From: Guadua angustifolia
Taxonomy: Eukaryota; Streptophyta; Magnoliopsida; Poales; Poaceae
Assembly (NCBI GenBank): GCA_036346375.1
Contig: CM070515.1
Location: 8,702,423-8,766,422, forward strand
Length of the DNA stretch: 64,000 nt
Direction: 5' to 3'
In this document: positions 1-12,839 of the stretch, in pieces
How the letters are laid out: each line of letters opens with the position of its first letter
Position numbering within the stretch: the stretch's first letter is position 1
Translations under genes and position numbers: made by a program
The notes under the pieces: model-generated
Databases searched by the model: none
Told to the model about the DNA's origin: nothing
Seen by the model: the letters and a program-made list of their open reading frames with translations, nothing else

Positions 1-191
1 GATGTGTCACCCTCTCCCGAAAGCTGCCGCGGCACGAAACCGCATGTTGTCGTTTCAATCCGAAAAGCGGGATGCAGCGTGTTGTCGTTTCGATTTAAGC
101 GAAGGTCGCGGCGTGTTGTCGTCTCTGTTAGCGGCGTGGTCGCAGAGTGTTGTCGTTTGATCCGATAAAGGTAATAGGTGTGTGACATGTC
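1..191. other. unassigned GC-rich start of window
   Basis: This stretch contains several imperfect repeats of a motif around tgttgtcgttt (near 47, 81, 115 and 149). No reading frame or terminal structure supports a gene. It may be the inner part of a transposable element cut by the window edge. Confidence 0.3.
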
Positions 192-466
192 GATGCTTGC
201 CGACTTATTCATGTAGATCTAGATGTCGGTGACATTGAAAGGCTTCGATCTCAAAAGATAAACATATGAAAGATATTGAAGGCATGGAGGAAGACTTGCA
301 AACGCTTAAAAAACAGATGCAATTAGAAGATAGAGAGGCAAAAATACATAAGCAAAAGGTTTCATTTTAATTTGTTTATTCATAATTAGATTTAATTAGT
401 GTCCAGATTGTTTCTCACAATGCTTACCAATCTAGTTTTTTTCCCACGATCTCGCTTATCTATCCG
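192..466 (+). repeat. direct repeat A, copy 1
   Basis: About 275 bases, from gatgcttgccgactta to the tcttatctat-like end, recur almost unchanged at 1215-1490. The two copies differ by a few substitutions and short indels, for example an extra acata in the second copy near 1332. The sequence includes a short translatable patch rich in E, K and Q codons, but stops break it. It is probably a duplicated fragment of a transposon coding region; the family is unknown. Confidence 0.75.
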
Positions 467-1214
467 GCTTGTTTCTGACAGGCGGTCACTTTTCTTTGTT
501 TTGTCTCCATCCTGTGAGGCGAATCGAATCGAAATCTCCAAGCGCCAAATACCAAGAAACCTCGGCGATGTGTTCACCGAGGCTTGCACGATATCTGCCG
601 ATTGTCTACAAGAAGGCGATGGGTACTATTATCGTTGTGGAGTAATACTATTGAATCTTGTGATGGACTTATTGTGATGTGTCGAATAAGATTGAATGTG
701 AAGATGGTTGTGTTGAATAAGATTGATTATTTAAGGATCGCTAGAATGTCTTCTTTTGGTTTGAGAGATTGATATATATATTATAACCTGCAAATGCTAT
801 AGAAAACTAAACTAAGTAAGCCTATTCAGTGACTTCTGCATAATTACTTGTCTAAATTCACATGTTGGTGCGATCGGCGTTGGAACACAATTTGGCATAT
901 GTAGTACCATATTCTACAAAATATTGTATTTATAACTTGTCAGCATCTGAATCCATTCACAACAAATACCCTAAATGACCACAAACCCATGAGTTCGATA
1001 ACACTTAAGCCTTTTCAATGACAATGCACAACAACTCATCTAAACATAAATTTCGGTTAAATTGGCCCACAAACATACTTGACATATGGACAACCAAATT
1101 ATAGAAAAATATAAAAAATACAGCTTGCTTATCATATAAAATCTGTTAGCATAAACACCTAAATAATAATGTTGCAACGAAGATTTCTTGATTATATGAT
1201 TCACCGCCATGTCC

Positions 1215-1490
1215 GATGCTTGTCGACTTATTCATGTAGATCTAGATGTCGGTGACATTGAAAGGCTTCGATCTCAAAAGATAAACATATGAAAGATATT
1301 GAAGGCATGGAGGAAGACTTGCAAATGCTTACATAAAAAAGCAGATGCAATTAGAAGATAGAGAGGCAAAATCGCGTAAGCAAAAGGTTTCATTTTATTT
1401 GTTTATTCACATAATTAGATTTAATTAGTGTCCATTGTTTCTCACAATGCTTACCAATCTAGTTTTTTCCCGATCTTGCTTATCTATCGA
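1215..1490 (+). repeat. direct repeat A, copy 2
   Basis: Second copy of the repeat at 192-466, in the same orientation and about 1 kb downstream. The intervening AT-rich segment (467-1214) is unique in this window. The second copy leads directly into the degraded minus-strand coding remnant at 1498-2550, so the repeat may belong to that element. Confidence 0.75.
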
Positions 1491-1497
1491 TTATCCA

Positions 1498-2550
1498 TCA
1501 ATATCTTCGATTGAAATACGATCCGTCGCCGTGACCAAGTGAGAAATCAGTGGCAACATATTTGGACGTGACATTTCGTGCTTCTGCGTGCTCGGCAATC
1601 ACATGTGTGGTCCGTCGGACGGTTATCCTGAAGCCGAACTCGTGCGCGTGAACTTTTGGGCACGAATCTTCACCGGGACACTCGGGATCCATACACTTCA
1701 CAATGTAGGTCTCTGGTTCGACCAGACACCCGTAGGTGCGGTGATGTTTACCGCATATCTAGCAATTACTGTTGGCGGCACCCTTTGTAGGAAGCGTTGC
1801 CCTACCGGAGAGTGCCTTGATCGAAGGCCCACTCATTGCCGAACCGTCTGGCGCAAAGACGAGATGTCACCGCCAGGTCGTCCAATCGAGAAGACACGTA
1901 CTCCACATCAGTGGACACAATGCCACCGACTGGAGCTGCATCGTCATCTCCGCTGCTATCCGAGTCGACTTCCTCGTCTTCATCGGACATTGCTTCGTCG
2001 CGTCATAGCTTCCAGTGCTCGTGGCGATCAATGCGGCGGACCAATATGGACCGATGTCTTCACTCGCGTGAATGTCATCGGACCAATGTCCTCACCGATA
2101 GCCCAGAGGAAGCTCCGGCGTCGATGCCGCCTCCACCGAGGGGACTAGAGGTTTGGCCTCTGTCGAAGCGCATACACCATCGGCCGACGGTGTATTAACG
2201 CTTCGGGGTTCATCACAATTTGCATGTATTCGCGCCACATTGTGCCTCCCACGATCTTGCATAGAACCCACATGTAATTCGAGGAACCTTCCACGAATCT
2301 AGCATGTACCGCCTCGATTATGAGCTTCTTTTGAGCAGTCTCCCGATCGAATCGCCTGACGCGCGCATCGTCGAGGTCGATGAGACTCATCTCCAGTTAG
2401 ACCCGGAGTCCGGATCACCTTCTTTTCACAGTTCGAAAGGTCCACCCCATATGGACCCTCTCGAATAACGCCGTCACCATAAAACACGCACAAATCTTGG
2501 ATTTCTGCCATTAAATACCTACCATAGAGAAAGACGCAAACACGCCGCAT
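1498..2550 (-). pseudogene. degraded transposon-like coding remnant
   Basis: On the minus strand, consecutive protein-like pieces occur in shifting frames. The first, from 2550 down, begins near MRRVCVFLYGRYLMAEIQDL and includes VDLSNCEKKVIRTP. Next is a basic/hydrophobic piece (2145-2390), then an acidic DEDEEVDSDSSGDDD stretch (1802-1990), then a piece ending near 1498. The order of an N-terminal domain, an acidic linker and further conserved-looking sequence resembles N-terminal regions of plant Mutator-like transposases, but I cannot confirm the family. Frame changes and the lack of a catalytic region mark it as a relic. A host gene fragment is the alternative. Confidence 0.35.
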
Positions 2551-2559
2551 TAAACTCTA

Positions 2560-4186
2560 ACGTCATTTTCGCGGATCCATAATCGGTATTAATTTAGCAA
2601 GTGCGTAAACATCGTTTCCATGTGGTATCGTTATAGAAATTATGCCTTGTTATTTATTCTATTAATATCATATAAATACTGCACTAAATTCCTAAAGATT
2701 CCTAACCCGACGTAATATTCCATTCATATCATACAAATACTACACTAAATATTTAAATATTCAGAATGCAATTTTTTAATTGTCCAACAAATTTTACGCC
2801 TAACACCATAATTTTACATACAAATGATGTTAGTAGTGCTGCCATATTTTGTACTGCTGAATGGTCAAGCATCATTTCATTACCTTACTACGTCGGGGCC
2901 TAGGCGACAAAAGTCGCCAGAATAAATCGACCTTTTCCGGATACTTGACGAATTTCATTACACGAAATGCTACACTAAAAATTAAACCATTCATCCCGCA
3001 ATTTTATTAATATCATAGAAATACTACACTAAATATTAAATTATTCAGATCTTGCAATATCATAGAAATACTACTGTAGTACATCCTGAATTCATTTACT
3101 ACTCAATTACTACCATCATTTCATGTACGACTTTTTGCAACGAAATTACCATTCTATGTGCTACTCCATGTACTAATCCCGAAAATGTGGCATATCTATG
3201 ATATTTCCTACTGCTTCTAACTAGTTTAAGTCCTAAACCGTTAAAAATAAAGCTACTAGGTTTCAAAACAAATGGTCTAACAAAAAGATTTCAATACTTA
3301 GTGGCTTAAGACATGTCGTTACAAAAGCATCACATCCCGCCATCCATTAATAACAATCCTTGTAGTTTTTTATGACATCTCGATCAATCCTAAATGGCTA
3401 ACTCAATACCAAACATCGGCTAAACAACAAAAAAGCGCAAGCGGCACATCTGATCCGGTGCCATAGACTAAAACACAAGCATCTCGTTAGGAGCGAAAAG
3501 TACTACGAGCATTTCAAGAATAACTCTAAGGTCTGTTCATATAAACCGCGAAAACATGTGCATCCAGAATATGAGACAGAAATGAATTTATTTGACGCAG
3601 CTGACTAACATTATAAGAAAATAACATGGAGCCATTATCTACATGTGTTTATTTTATTTGCGACTAATTAACTAATGTGTTCATTGCATCTTGCTTTACC
3701 ATTATACTACTAATTGCGCTTAACATATCACCCCAAACATATAACAGAGTTTTACAGATTGTATCATCCATTCGTTATGCTACACACTACACTAATCTTG
3801 TCATTTCATCTTCACCGTTATACATTTACTACGATTATTTTTATCGATCATGAACCACTACCGTGTTTTAATGTAGTAATATTTACACTAACCTTTACGA
3901 AGCTCAACGATGATTATGCGACGACCGAGTAACTTTGAACTAACCTTCCCGTAAAAGTAATTGAAATAACGCCTCCCGAATCAAGCTGCGGTAAAATATG
4001 AACCATGAATAAATCATCAAAGATATAAATTTGTACAAAATATGAATATAGCATAAATTCCTCTCAATATACACTTCCAAATATCCTTGTCCACCTCTTT
4101 TCCTCTCTGCTTTCCTCACTCTCTTCTCACTCGATCTCTCACTCTTGAGCTGAATTTCTTCTACCGAACTAAACCAATCGAGACAG
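2560..4186. other. AT-rich intergenic stretch, no gene seen
   Basis: The sequence is AT-rich and repeats phrases such as atcatagaaatactacactaaatatt (in parts, near 2668, 2740, 2963, 3010 and 3060), so it looks like internally repetitive decayed DNA. Open frames here are short and lack codon bias or recognisable motifs. Confidence 0.5.
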
Positions 4187-4974
4187 ATGAGAATTTATCG
4201 TCACATGCATGCGATTTTTGGCTTTTGGCGGAGATATTATAGCGTTGCTTTCAAGTACCGTATAGCGTTACTTATCTTTTTTTGCAGCGTCAATTTTTTC
4301 ATTTTGCATCCTCCTCCTCCCTCTTTTTTTTCCGAGTTCGACATCGTCGAACCAGCCCTCCTCCCCCTCTTCTTCTCTTTTGGTGACCGACATCGCCAAA
4401 TTTTCCGCTTCGTGGCCCTTTACCACGTGTCTGCGCTATTGATACCCATGTATGACGCAAATTTATCACGTCTTGCATGTGACGCTTCGCCCATGCGACA
4501 CATTTCATCAAGATAGCGTGTGAATGGTCAGAATCTCATGGTTCAATATGAAATTGGCGTGGGGCAGCGTCGAAAAACTGCCGTCGTATATCTCCGCAAA
4601 AAAAACCGGCGAATAAACAAAATGAAAAAAAAAATTCGAAAAAATCCTGAATTATTCCGCGGTTACATGCGCGAATATTAAAAAAGTTTAAAAATAAAAA
4701 AATTATTCCGCTACTCGTCAGCGAATATTAAAAAATTTAAAAATTATTCCGCTGTGGGTCCACGGAATTAGCTGAGAAAAAATAATAAAAAATTATTCCA
4801 TTATCGTCATCAATGAGTGTTAGAGAAAAAATTTAAAAATTATTCCGCGGATCCGGAGCGGAATTACATTCGTTTAGGGCTATTTATAAATTCTTCGTAT
4901 ATGCATTAGCTAAATCCGTAAATAAGTTTTCAATTTCGGTCAGAAGAGCAAAAAATTCGTGAGAAGAAGGAAAA
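4187..4974. other. intergenic stretch with aattattccgc repeats
   Basis: A 109-codon frame at 4187-4516 has no recognisable domain and its antisense frame is equally open, so I do not call it a gene. From about 4650 to 4870 the phrase aattattccgc recurs four times at irregular 50-100 base spacing, each followed by a different short GC-rich word and an aaaaattta tract. No function is visible. Confidence 0.4.
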
Positions 4975-5850
4975 TTGATGGGAAGGGTTGGTGTGCGTCC
5001 ACGGTCGATAGCGATCGATGTGACAATGTTAAGAGTTTTTCTTTTCATGGTAGCTATCCCGGAATAAATTTATGTTGATTTTTGCAAGTTCAATGTCCTA
5101 AGTTTCTACTTTAGCTTGGTGCTAACGCACGCACATGAGCACGTTGGTTTTGCTAAATTGACCATGCCGAATTTGCAAATAGTAGTATGTGCCGACGATG
5201 GTTCCTCTATAGAAATTTAAACTACCTGTCATAGACAACCTCTATCCAGAGGATAAATCAATAATTCAAATACACGTATACGATGTGTACGAATGAGAAC
5301 AAATATTTATCGGGTGTCCTATCCTAGCGAATTATTGCCTAGTTTACCTCAGTGCACACCGTGCATTAGCATCACTGGTTTTTGCTTAATAATTCACGCT
5401 TGAGACTATTAATTTACTAAGACAAATATATCCGGTAGAACTCAGACTTATGACCTACAAATGGTATTGAGGAAATTCTTAATCTTTCATAAAAATTTTA
5501 GATGATGATCACACTCGAGAAAATTTAAAAAATCTAACAAGTTTACTGTCCTAATTATGTCCATTCTGTTTTTGATTTTTTAAAGATAACAAATGATGTT
5601 AAATTATTTTGAAATTTTTTTGTGTATGATCCTAAACTACTAAGGATGGTACCGTAAATTTTTCAGATCATTATCAAGCTTGTAAAATTTTTGAAAAATA
5701 TGACAGTATTTCTACCCAAATTTTAAAAAATCTCAAAAAATTAGTTTTTCATCAAATTTTCATGTAAGATCACTTTCTTAGGGGTTATTGGACTAATTCC
5801 GGTGAAATCTGGCCCAAAAAAGTCAAAATCCGGATAACCGTGCAACTCTA
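4975..5850 (+). repeat. AT-rich dispersed repeat family X, copy 1
   Basis: This unit shares two blocks with 21770-23460: a moderately GC-rich head (around catgagcacgttggttttgc and tgccgacgatggttcct) and an AT-rich tail. The tail ends with a conserved block, tttttca-caaatttt followed by ttattgga and ccggt-aaatc. The tail alone recurs at 62560-63400. There is no coding potential and no clear terminal repeats. It is probably a non-autonomous transposable element of unknown class. Confidence 0.65.
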
Positions 5851-6020
5851 TATATGTTTCGATATAATCATATATAAGGATTTGCCACTCTTTTTGTATT
5901 CTAGCATTCTTTCTTTCTTTTTGCCCGAAATTCGTATGTGAAAAGACCTCTTCGTCCTCGCTGTCATGTTCCCTCAACTTCCATCCTCTTATTTCAGTTG
6001 GTTTATTACGTACGTGTCAA

Positions 6021-7186
<1,166 letters not shown>

Positions 7187-7208
7187 AGCAACTAAAACAT
7201 CCCCTCAG

Positions 7209-7625
7209 ACACCTCCTCTATTGGCTCCGCCCCTGGCTTCCGACGAAGGCTCCGCCATCGCCACCACCTTCGCCTCCAGTAGTACCGTCAACAAACCCTC
7301 CGTCACCACCACCGTCGACTTCACCTTCGAGACCCCTGCGACCCCTGCGGTAATGACTGCAGCGTCACGCGGCGCCATATCCATGAATCCGTTGGCCGCC
7401 AATTACTTGGCGCCTCCGCCTCCAACCGCGTTGGGTAGCACCCCTCCAGCTGCCTCCGCCTCCAGCCGCGTTGTCGGGCAGAAGCATCCGCCACCGGCCT
7501 CCTCCTCCTCCGACGACGATAGCTACGACTTGTCGGAGGGCTATCGTGATGGCTAGGAGCTAGAGGATGACCCAGACAAAGCCGGCTCGAGCGAGGATCC
7601 AGAAGGTCGCTGCGATGATGAATGA
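7209..7625 (+). pseudogene. low-complexity Pro/Ser/Ala-rich exon remnant beside CACTA block
   Basis: A frame open from about 7188 has a plausible splice acceptor (ccctcag, ending at 7208) and no ATG at its start, so it would be a terminal exon. It encodes an Ala/Pro/Thr/Ser-rich stretch and then an acidic SSSSDDDSYDLSEGYRDG tail. It meets TAG at 7554-7556 but continues in the same frame for 22 codons (ELEDDPDKAG..., acidic) to a second stop at 7623. GC content is well above its surroundings. It sits 0.2 kb before a CACTA-type repeat block, so it may be the last exon of a transposon-encoded protein; an unrelated host exon is possible. Function unknown. Confidence 0.35.
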
Positions 7626-7835
7626 TCGACTAATTAAGTAGTTTTCTCAGTCTTTTGTAGTCTTTAATTTGTAGTCTTTTGTAGTTAAACTTTTGTATCC
7701 AGCAATAAGCTAGTTAAACTTTTGTATCTAGCAAGAAACTTGTTCTTATATATATAATGCAACATTCTAGTTCTTATATTAATCCAGTCATCTTTTGTAA
7801 GGCATGTTTTGCGAGTTTACTGTTTTCAATTATTC

Positions 7836-8193
7836 ACTGACAAAATTGATCATCACAGACAGTTTGTGGATAAAATCGTTTGTGATGAGGAAAATATCAT
7901 AGACTGTTTTATCTACAAACCGTTTGTGAAGTTATACCTGTCATCACAACCGGTTTGTCGATAAAACCGTCTGTGATATTTTCCTCGTTACAGACGATTT
8001 TATCTATAAACTGACTGTGAACTTCTCGGTTTCATCACAGATGGTTTGTTAATGAAACTATTTGTGATAATTAGACATCACAGACGGTTTCAGCCATAAA
8101 CCGTCTGCGATGTACCCGAAATACACCACAAATGGTTTTAGTAAAAAAACTGTTTGTGATGATGTGTCTGATATAACCTCTTTTGTAGTAACG
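7836..8193. mobile_element. CACTA-like subterminal repeat block / mini-CACTA
   Basis: The block begins near cactgacaaaattgatcatc and ends in cttttgtagta, the reverse complement of tactacaaaag, close to the CACTACAAAA-type end of plant CACTA elements. Between the ends, the unit catcacagacggttt and its inverse aaaccgtctgtgatg alternate at least eight times, as in CACTA subterminal regions. The outermost bases are degenerate (CACTG, TAGTA). It may be a complete 0.36 kb derivative or the 3' end of a larger element that includes 7209-7625. Confidence 0.7.
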
Positions 8194-9465
8194 GATAATC
8201 GATTTGGAAGACCCACGTTAATTGTGGACCTTCATTTTACTAGCTTGTGTTAACAATGTTAGTTAATTATAAAGTCGACATGTCCTAAGTGATACAATGT
8301 GCAAGTTCGGGACTTAAACAAATGACTCATTATTTCAAATTTTTTTTAGAAAAAGGATTTGTCTCCGGCCTCTGCTAAAGCACACAGCTCGATTTTATTA
8401 CAGAGTTTTCAGCTATCCAGCTGATCTAGTGGAAAAGAATCATTACATGAATAATGCAAAACTTAAGGATAGTAAAGTCCATTATTATTCTTCCATCCGT
8501 TATTAGCAAAAAGCTCCATTGCAACAACTTCCAAACGAAATCACACAGAACGAATGGTCTCCCTTACTTCCTCACGCTGTAGAAGCGCCCAGAACCTTAA
8601 CCAATATGTTCCCCTGAAGACAGCCTGCATAAAAGAAGCATAACGTTTCTTCTGAAACACGGTATCATTGAAACATAATATCATTGCGACAACACCAAAT
8701 TGCCCAACAAACAGCAGCAACTCCAATAAAGATTTGTTTTTTAATATTTTTCCCCATGCCGGTAAGCCAATTCCCCGACATATGGGACATAGAAATAGGA
8801 GGTCTTAACCCAGTAGCTATTTGAATGATTCGCCAAATAGAACTAGCGTGTTGACAATCAAAGAAAAGATGTTTGATCAAATTATTGCAATTACAAGAAC
8901 AACACATTTGATTACCCACCCAGTTTCACTTAACCAAGTTATCCTTTGTCAAAATAACTTCACGTTGAAGATACCGTAGAAAAATCTTAATTTTTAGCGC
9001 AATCTTCAGCTTCCAAATGAAATTATGGAAAAAAGGAGTTCCCTGATTCATCTCATAATGATACATGGAGCGAATTGAGAATTGATCATTTTTATGTAAA
9101 TGCCAGACATAACAAGTTAATATCCGAGTTTACCTATATAAGATTAAGACTTAATCTATCTTAAGGGCATCTGCAAACTCACCTACGCCCCTCCCCCCAC
9201 CAAAAAAAAATAAAGAAGTTCCAAAAAAATTGTGCTTTGAAAAAACCAGTTACGAAAAAATCGATACGAAAATTTTCAACTGAGAAAAATATGATTTGAA
9301 AAAACTATTGAGAAAAAAATTATGGTTCGAAGAAAACATTTAACAAATAAAACCAATCCAAAAAAATATTTTAAGAAAAACTGTTAGGAAAACCAATTTA
9401 GAAAATATTGATTAAAAAAATCAATTGAGAGTAAATTCAGATAAAAATTAGCAGACAGAGATCTC
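8194..9465 (+). repeat. segmental repeat B, copy 1 (interrupted by LINE)
   Basis: The sequence ggataatcgatttgg to gattaagacttaatct, plus the following aaaaa-rich tail, matches 26203-26665 closely and in order. The copy here carries an extra 0.77 kb (8341-9108), which is a LINE tail. Both copies lie next to transposon ends. The unit is non-coding and its family is unknown. Confidence 0.8.
8341..9108 (-). mobile_element. 5'-truncated LINE with zf-RVT domain
   Basis: Read on the minus strand, this ends in a purine/A tract at 8341 (seen as ttttttttag on +). It encodes the C-terminal end of a plant non-LTR retrotransposon: a Cys-rich zf-RVT region CSCNCNNLIKHLFFDCQ, then SIWRIIQ and CRNDIMFQ (8665-8919). 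In a shifted frame it continues with SFMQAVFRGTYWLRFWALLQ-type sequence (8541-8726). Reverse transcriptase and endonuclease domains are missing. Comparison with the empty partner at 26203-26665 bounds the insertion. The frame shift and truncation mean it is dead. Confidence 0.85.
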
Positions 9466-9570
9466 ACGCGCCCCCGTAAATTAGGAGATTCGAAGTGTTA
9501 ACACAATCCGTCGCAAGTTTAGGGATCACCAAATAACTGATGAGACTTTTTACCATCTCGGAGATAACAA

Positions 9571-11028
9571 ATATATATATCAACCCTATTACAAGCGGGA
9601 GAAAGCCAGCCCAACCAGCGCATCCACCTGTCACCACACGCCATTTGTGAAAAAGCCCACCGTTCCTTCAAATTACGGATAGGTCAGAGAAAGCCAGCCC
9701 AACCAGCGCATCCACCTGTCACCCCACGCCATTTCGCGAAAAAGCCCCTCCGTTCCTTAAAATTACGGATAGGTCCATATAGATTGCGAATAGGTCCTTT
9801 TTTCATCGCGTTTGGGTCCCTGGCGCGCTGTTTTACGGAAAAAACCTCCCGTTAAGTTCAAATCGCGAACAACCCCTTTTCTAATTTTTCAAAATAGCGG
9901 ACAGGTCCAAAAACATAACAAACAGGCCCTTGCTATTTATGTCTAGGTCCATCCACATGTCGGCGCCTGGGCAAGGCCCTCCGGAAATCCGAAAATCGCA
10001 TTTAGGTCCTTTCGGGAAAATTGAAAATCGCGTTTAGGTTTCGGGAAAATTGAAAATCGCGTTTAGGTCCTTACGGCCGGTTATTAAAAAAAATCGTAGT
10101 CTGTGTATATATCAACCCTATTACAAGCGGGAGAAAGCCAACCCAACCAGCGCATCCACCTGTCACCCCACGCCATTTCGCGAAAAAGCCCCTCCGTTCC
10201 TTCAAATTACGGATAGGTCCCTATAGATTGCGAATAGGTCCTTCGCGATTTTTTGTGAGAGGAAAATATTTTTTTTCATCGTGTTTGGGTCCCTAGCGCG
10301 CTGTTTTATGGAAAAAACCTCCCGTTAAGTTCAAATCGCGAACAAGCCCTTTTCTAATTTTTTAGAATAGCGGACAGGTCCAAAAACATAACAAACATGC
10401 CCTCGAGCAGGTCCTCCGATGGGCGGACAGGTCTAAAATGTAACAAACAGGCCCTTACTCCTTACGTCTAGGTTCTTTCTCTGTTTTTCCCGGAAAAAAT
10501 ATTTTCACCACCAGAAATATGTGTGCATCTCTATCTCTAGACTTTTTTCCCAACTCGATTTTCCATCTCGATTTTTGATATTTTTTGAAACATGTATTAT
10601 TATTCGGTGAACGTGTAGAGTATTAGGCTCGACAAAAAAAAGATTGTCATCTCTAATAATTTTTTGCCTTTTTTCCTCTAGACTATTTTTCACCGGTGGG
10701 TGGTTTTGCGAAGATAAAAAATTACATCCAGGCCCTTCGATCGGTGGTTTTGCAAAAAGGGCCCTATCGTTTCGTATATTCGCGTACGGGTTATTCGCCT
10801 TTATTTTTTCGTTTCCAAAAAAAATCCCGTAGTTTGTGCATTGACGGTTCGGTCCTCCAGTAGATAGTTTTGTAGAAACAAAAAAATACATTCAAGCCCT
10901 TCTACCGGTAATTTTACAGAAAGAACCCTATAGTTTCGTATATTCGCGTACGGGTCCTCCAACTTTATTTTCTCGAGCGCATGGTATCGAAATTCAGCCG
11001 GCGCAACGTAGTGCGCAAATCAAACTAG
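9571..11028 (+). mobile_element. Helitron-like element 1 with internal duplications
   Basis: The right end is gcgcaacgtagtgcgc (a 5-base-pair hairpin stem, 11001-11016), eight bases, then CTAG at 11025 followed by T. This is the layout of a Helitron 3' end. The body is full of alternating phrases such as aattacggataggtcc and gcgaataggtcc. A unit starting near caaccctattacaagcggg occurs at 9581 and 10113, with a truncated copy at 9686, so the element is partly duplicated in tandem. No Rep/helicase protein is encoded. The left end is uncertain. Confidence 0.55.
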
Positions 11029-12019
11029 TACCATATATTATAGCGTAAAGGAATGGTGAGCGGTAGCTGCTGCCACGTCAGCGATTTTGCACGAAGGCCC
11101 TCCGAAAAATTGTAAATTACGATTAGGTCCTTCAGCTGTTTTTTAATAAAATAGAACCAAAAAAATAAAATTACATTTAGGTCCCCCACGATTTACATTT
11201 AGGTCATCCTCGTGGTTTTTAGCGGACTGGACCCCAAAAAAAAATAAATTATTTAGATCCCTCTACGGTTTACGTTTGGCTCCTCTCAACGGTTTTTAGA
11301 AAAACAGACTCAAAAACAAAAAATATATATATCTCGACAAAAAAAACCCAGATTTGTCGAAGGTTTATAGCAGCCCATGGATTCGCTGACGGATTTTAGC
11401 GAACTTTTTAAAAAAAAGAAACAAGAAAGCCGAAAAACACAGTTGAAAAGGCAGCTGCGGTTTTTTTAAAAAAAACAACCGAAAACACATAAAAAAGGCA
11501 CTCGCTGTTTTCTAAAAAAACATGGATTCGTCGAAGGTTTATAGCAACCACACTAATTGGCCGACGTCGTAAAACCACGGTGAAAAGGCAAGATCGGTTT
11601 TTAAAAACAACCAAAACACATAAAAAGCGTTCATTGTTTTATAAAAAACACGGATTCATCGAAGGTTTATAATTACCATTTAATTGACGGGTAGTAACGA
11701 CCCTTTTTAAAAAAAATTATGAAAACTGAAAATACGACCAAATTGCCCAGATTACGAAAAAAAACCGTGGTTTTCTAAGAAAACGCGGATTCGTCGACGG
11801 TTTATAGCAGCCCATAGATTCACCGACGGGTTCTAACCATGGTTTTCTAAAAAAACACACAGATTTGTCGAAGATTTATAGCAGCCCATAGATTCGCCGA
11901 CAGGTCCTAACGACCCGTTTTTAAAAAAAATACAAAAAACCGAAAATACGACCAGATTTCTCAAAATTTACGTGTTACATCGTCATGCATGATGTAGCGT
12001 AGCGTGTTACCCTAACTAG
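11029..12019 (+). mobile_element. Helitron-like element 2
   Basis: It starts right after the CTAG of element 1 with taccatatattatagcg. Near its start it has a cacgtcagcgattttgcac phrase, which the next elements also show in variant form, and it ends with CTAG at 12016-12019 followed by T. The body consists of aggtcc, aattacg and ttcgtcgaaggtttatagca phrases with A/T tracts. It is non-coding and non-autonomous. The 3' hairpin is weaker than in element 1. Confidence 0.6.
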
Positions 12020-12807
12020 TATATATATTAAAGTGGTGAGAATTACCGGCCTGAGAAGGGCACCACGTCACTGAGTTCGCGAGAAGGTCCTCCAAAAAAT
12101 AAAAAATACGTTTAGGTCCTCCGATTGATTTTTAACAGAGAGGACTCAAAAAAAATAGAATTACGTTTAGATCCCTTTGTAGTTAACCTGAAGAAAAATA
12201 TAATTATATTTAGGTCCCTCTGTATTTTTCTCAAAAAAAACACGGATTTGCCGATGGTTTATAGCACTTCATGGATTCACCGACGGGTCCTGGTGACCCA
12301 TTTTTTTTAAAAAAAATGAAACAACATTCGTTCTCCCCAAAACAGAAAAGAACACAACTTCGTAATGCGGCGCAGCGTCGCGCATTGCAAAAAAACAACC
12401 TATTTTTTAAAAAAAACGAAATTACACAATTTTTTCCACAAATATTCGTCAAACTAAATTTTGATTCGCCAACGGTTCATAGCAATCCACCGATTCGTCA
12501 ATGAGTCCTAGCGACCAATTTTTTTTAAAAAAAGAAAATCGTAATTACGCAAAACAAACTATTTTTTAAAAAAACCAAGAAAGTCGAAATTACACAATTT
12601 TTTCCATAAATATCTGTCGAACTAAATTTCGTGCGGCGCAGCGTCGTGCGTTCCGCAAAAAAACCTATTTTTTTAAAAAAACAAGAAAACCGAAATGACA
12701 CAATTTTTTCCATGAATATCTGTCGGACCAAATTTCGCGCGACATAACGTCGTGCTACCGAATTTTCCAAATTTCGCGCGACGCAGCGTAGCGCGTGGCC
12801 TAGCTAG
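12020..12807 (+). mobile_element. Helitron-like element 3
   Basis: It begins tatatatattaaagtggtgag with a caccacgtcac phrase corresponding to elements 2 and 4. It ends with cgcgc...gcgcg, able to form a 5-base-pair stem (about 12777-12795), then CTAG at 12804-12807 followed by T. Several near-identical sub-blocks (ttttttccataaatatctgtc and relatives) repeat inside. No protein is supported. Confidence 0.6.
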
Positions 12808-12839
12808 TTTATCTTATATATCTATAAGATATTAACTAC

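Noticed and set aside
4187..4516. 109-codon frame starting MRIYRHMHAIFGF
   Set aside because: No known domain, a C/T-rich core and an equally open antisense frame; no conservation evidence in the window.
7836..8193. CRISPR-like alternation of short repeats and spacers
   Set aside because: The repeated unit occurs in both orientations with variable spacing, as in CACTA subterminal repeats, and the genome is a plant nuclear one.
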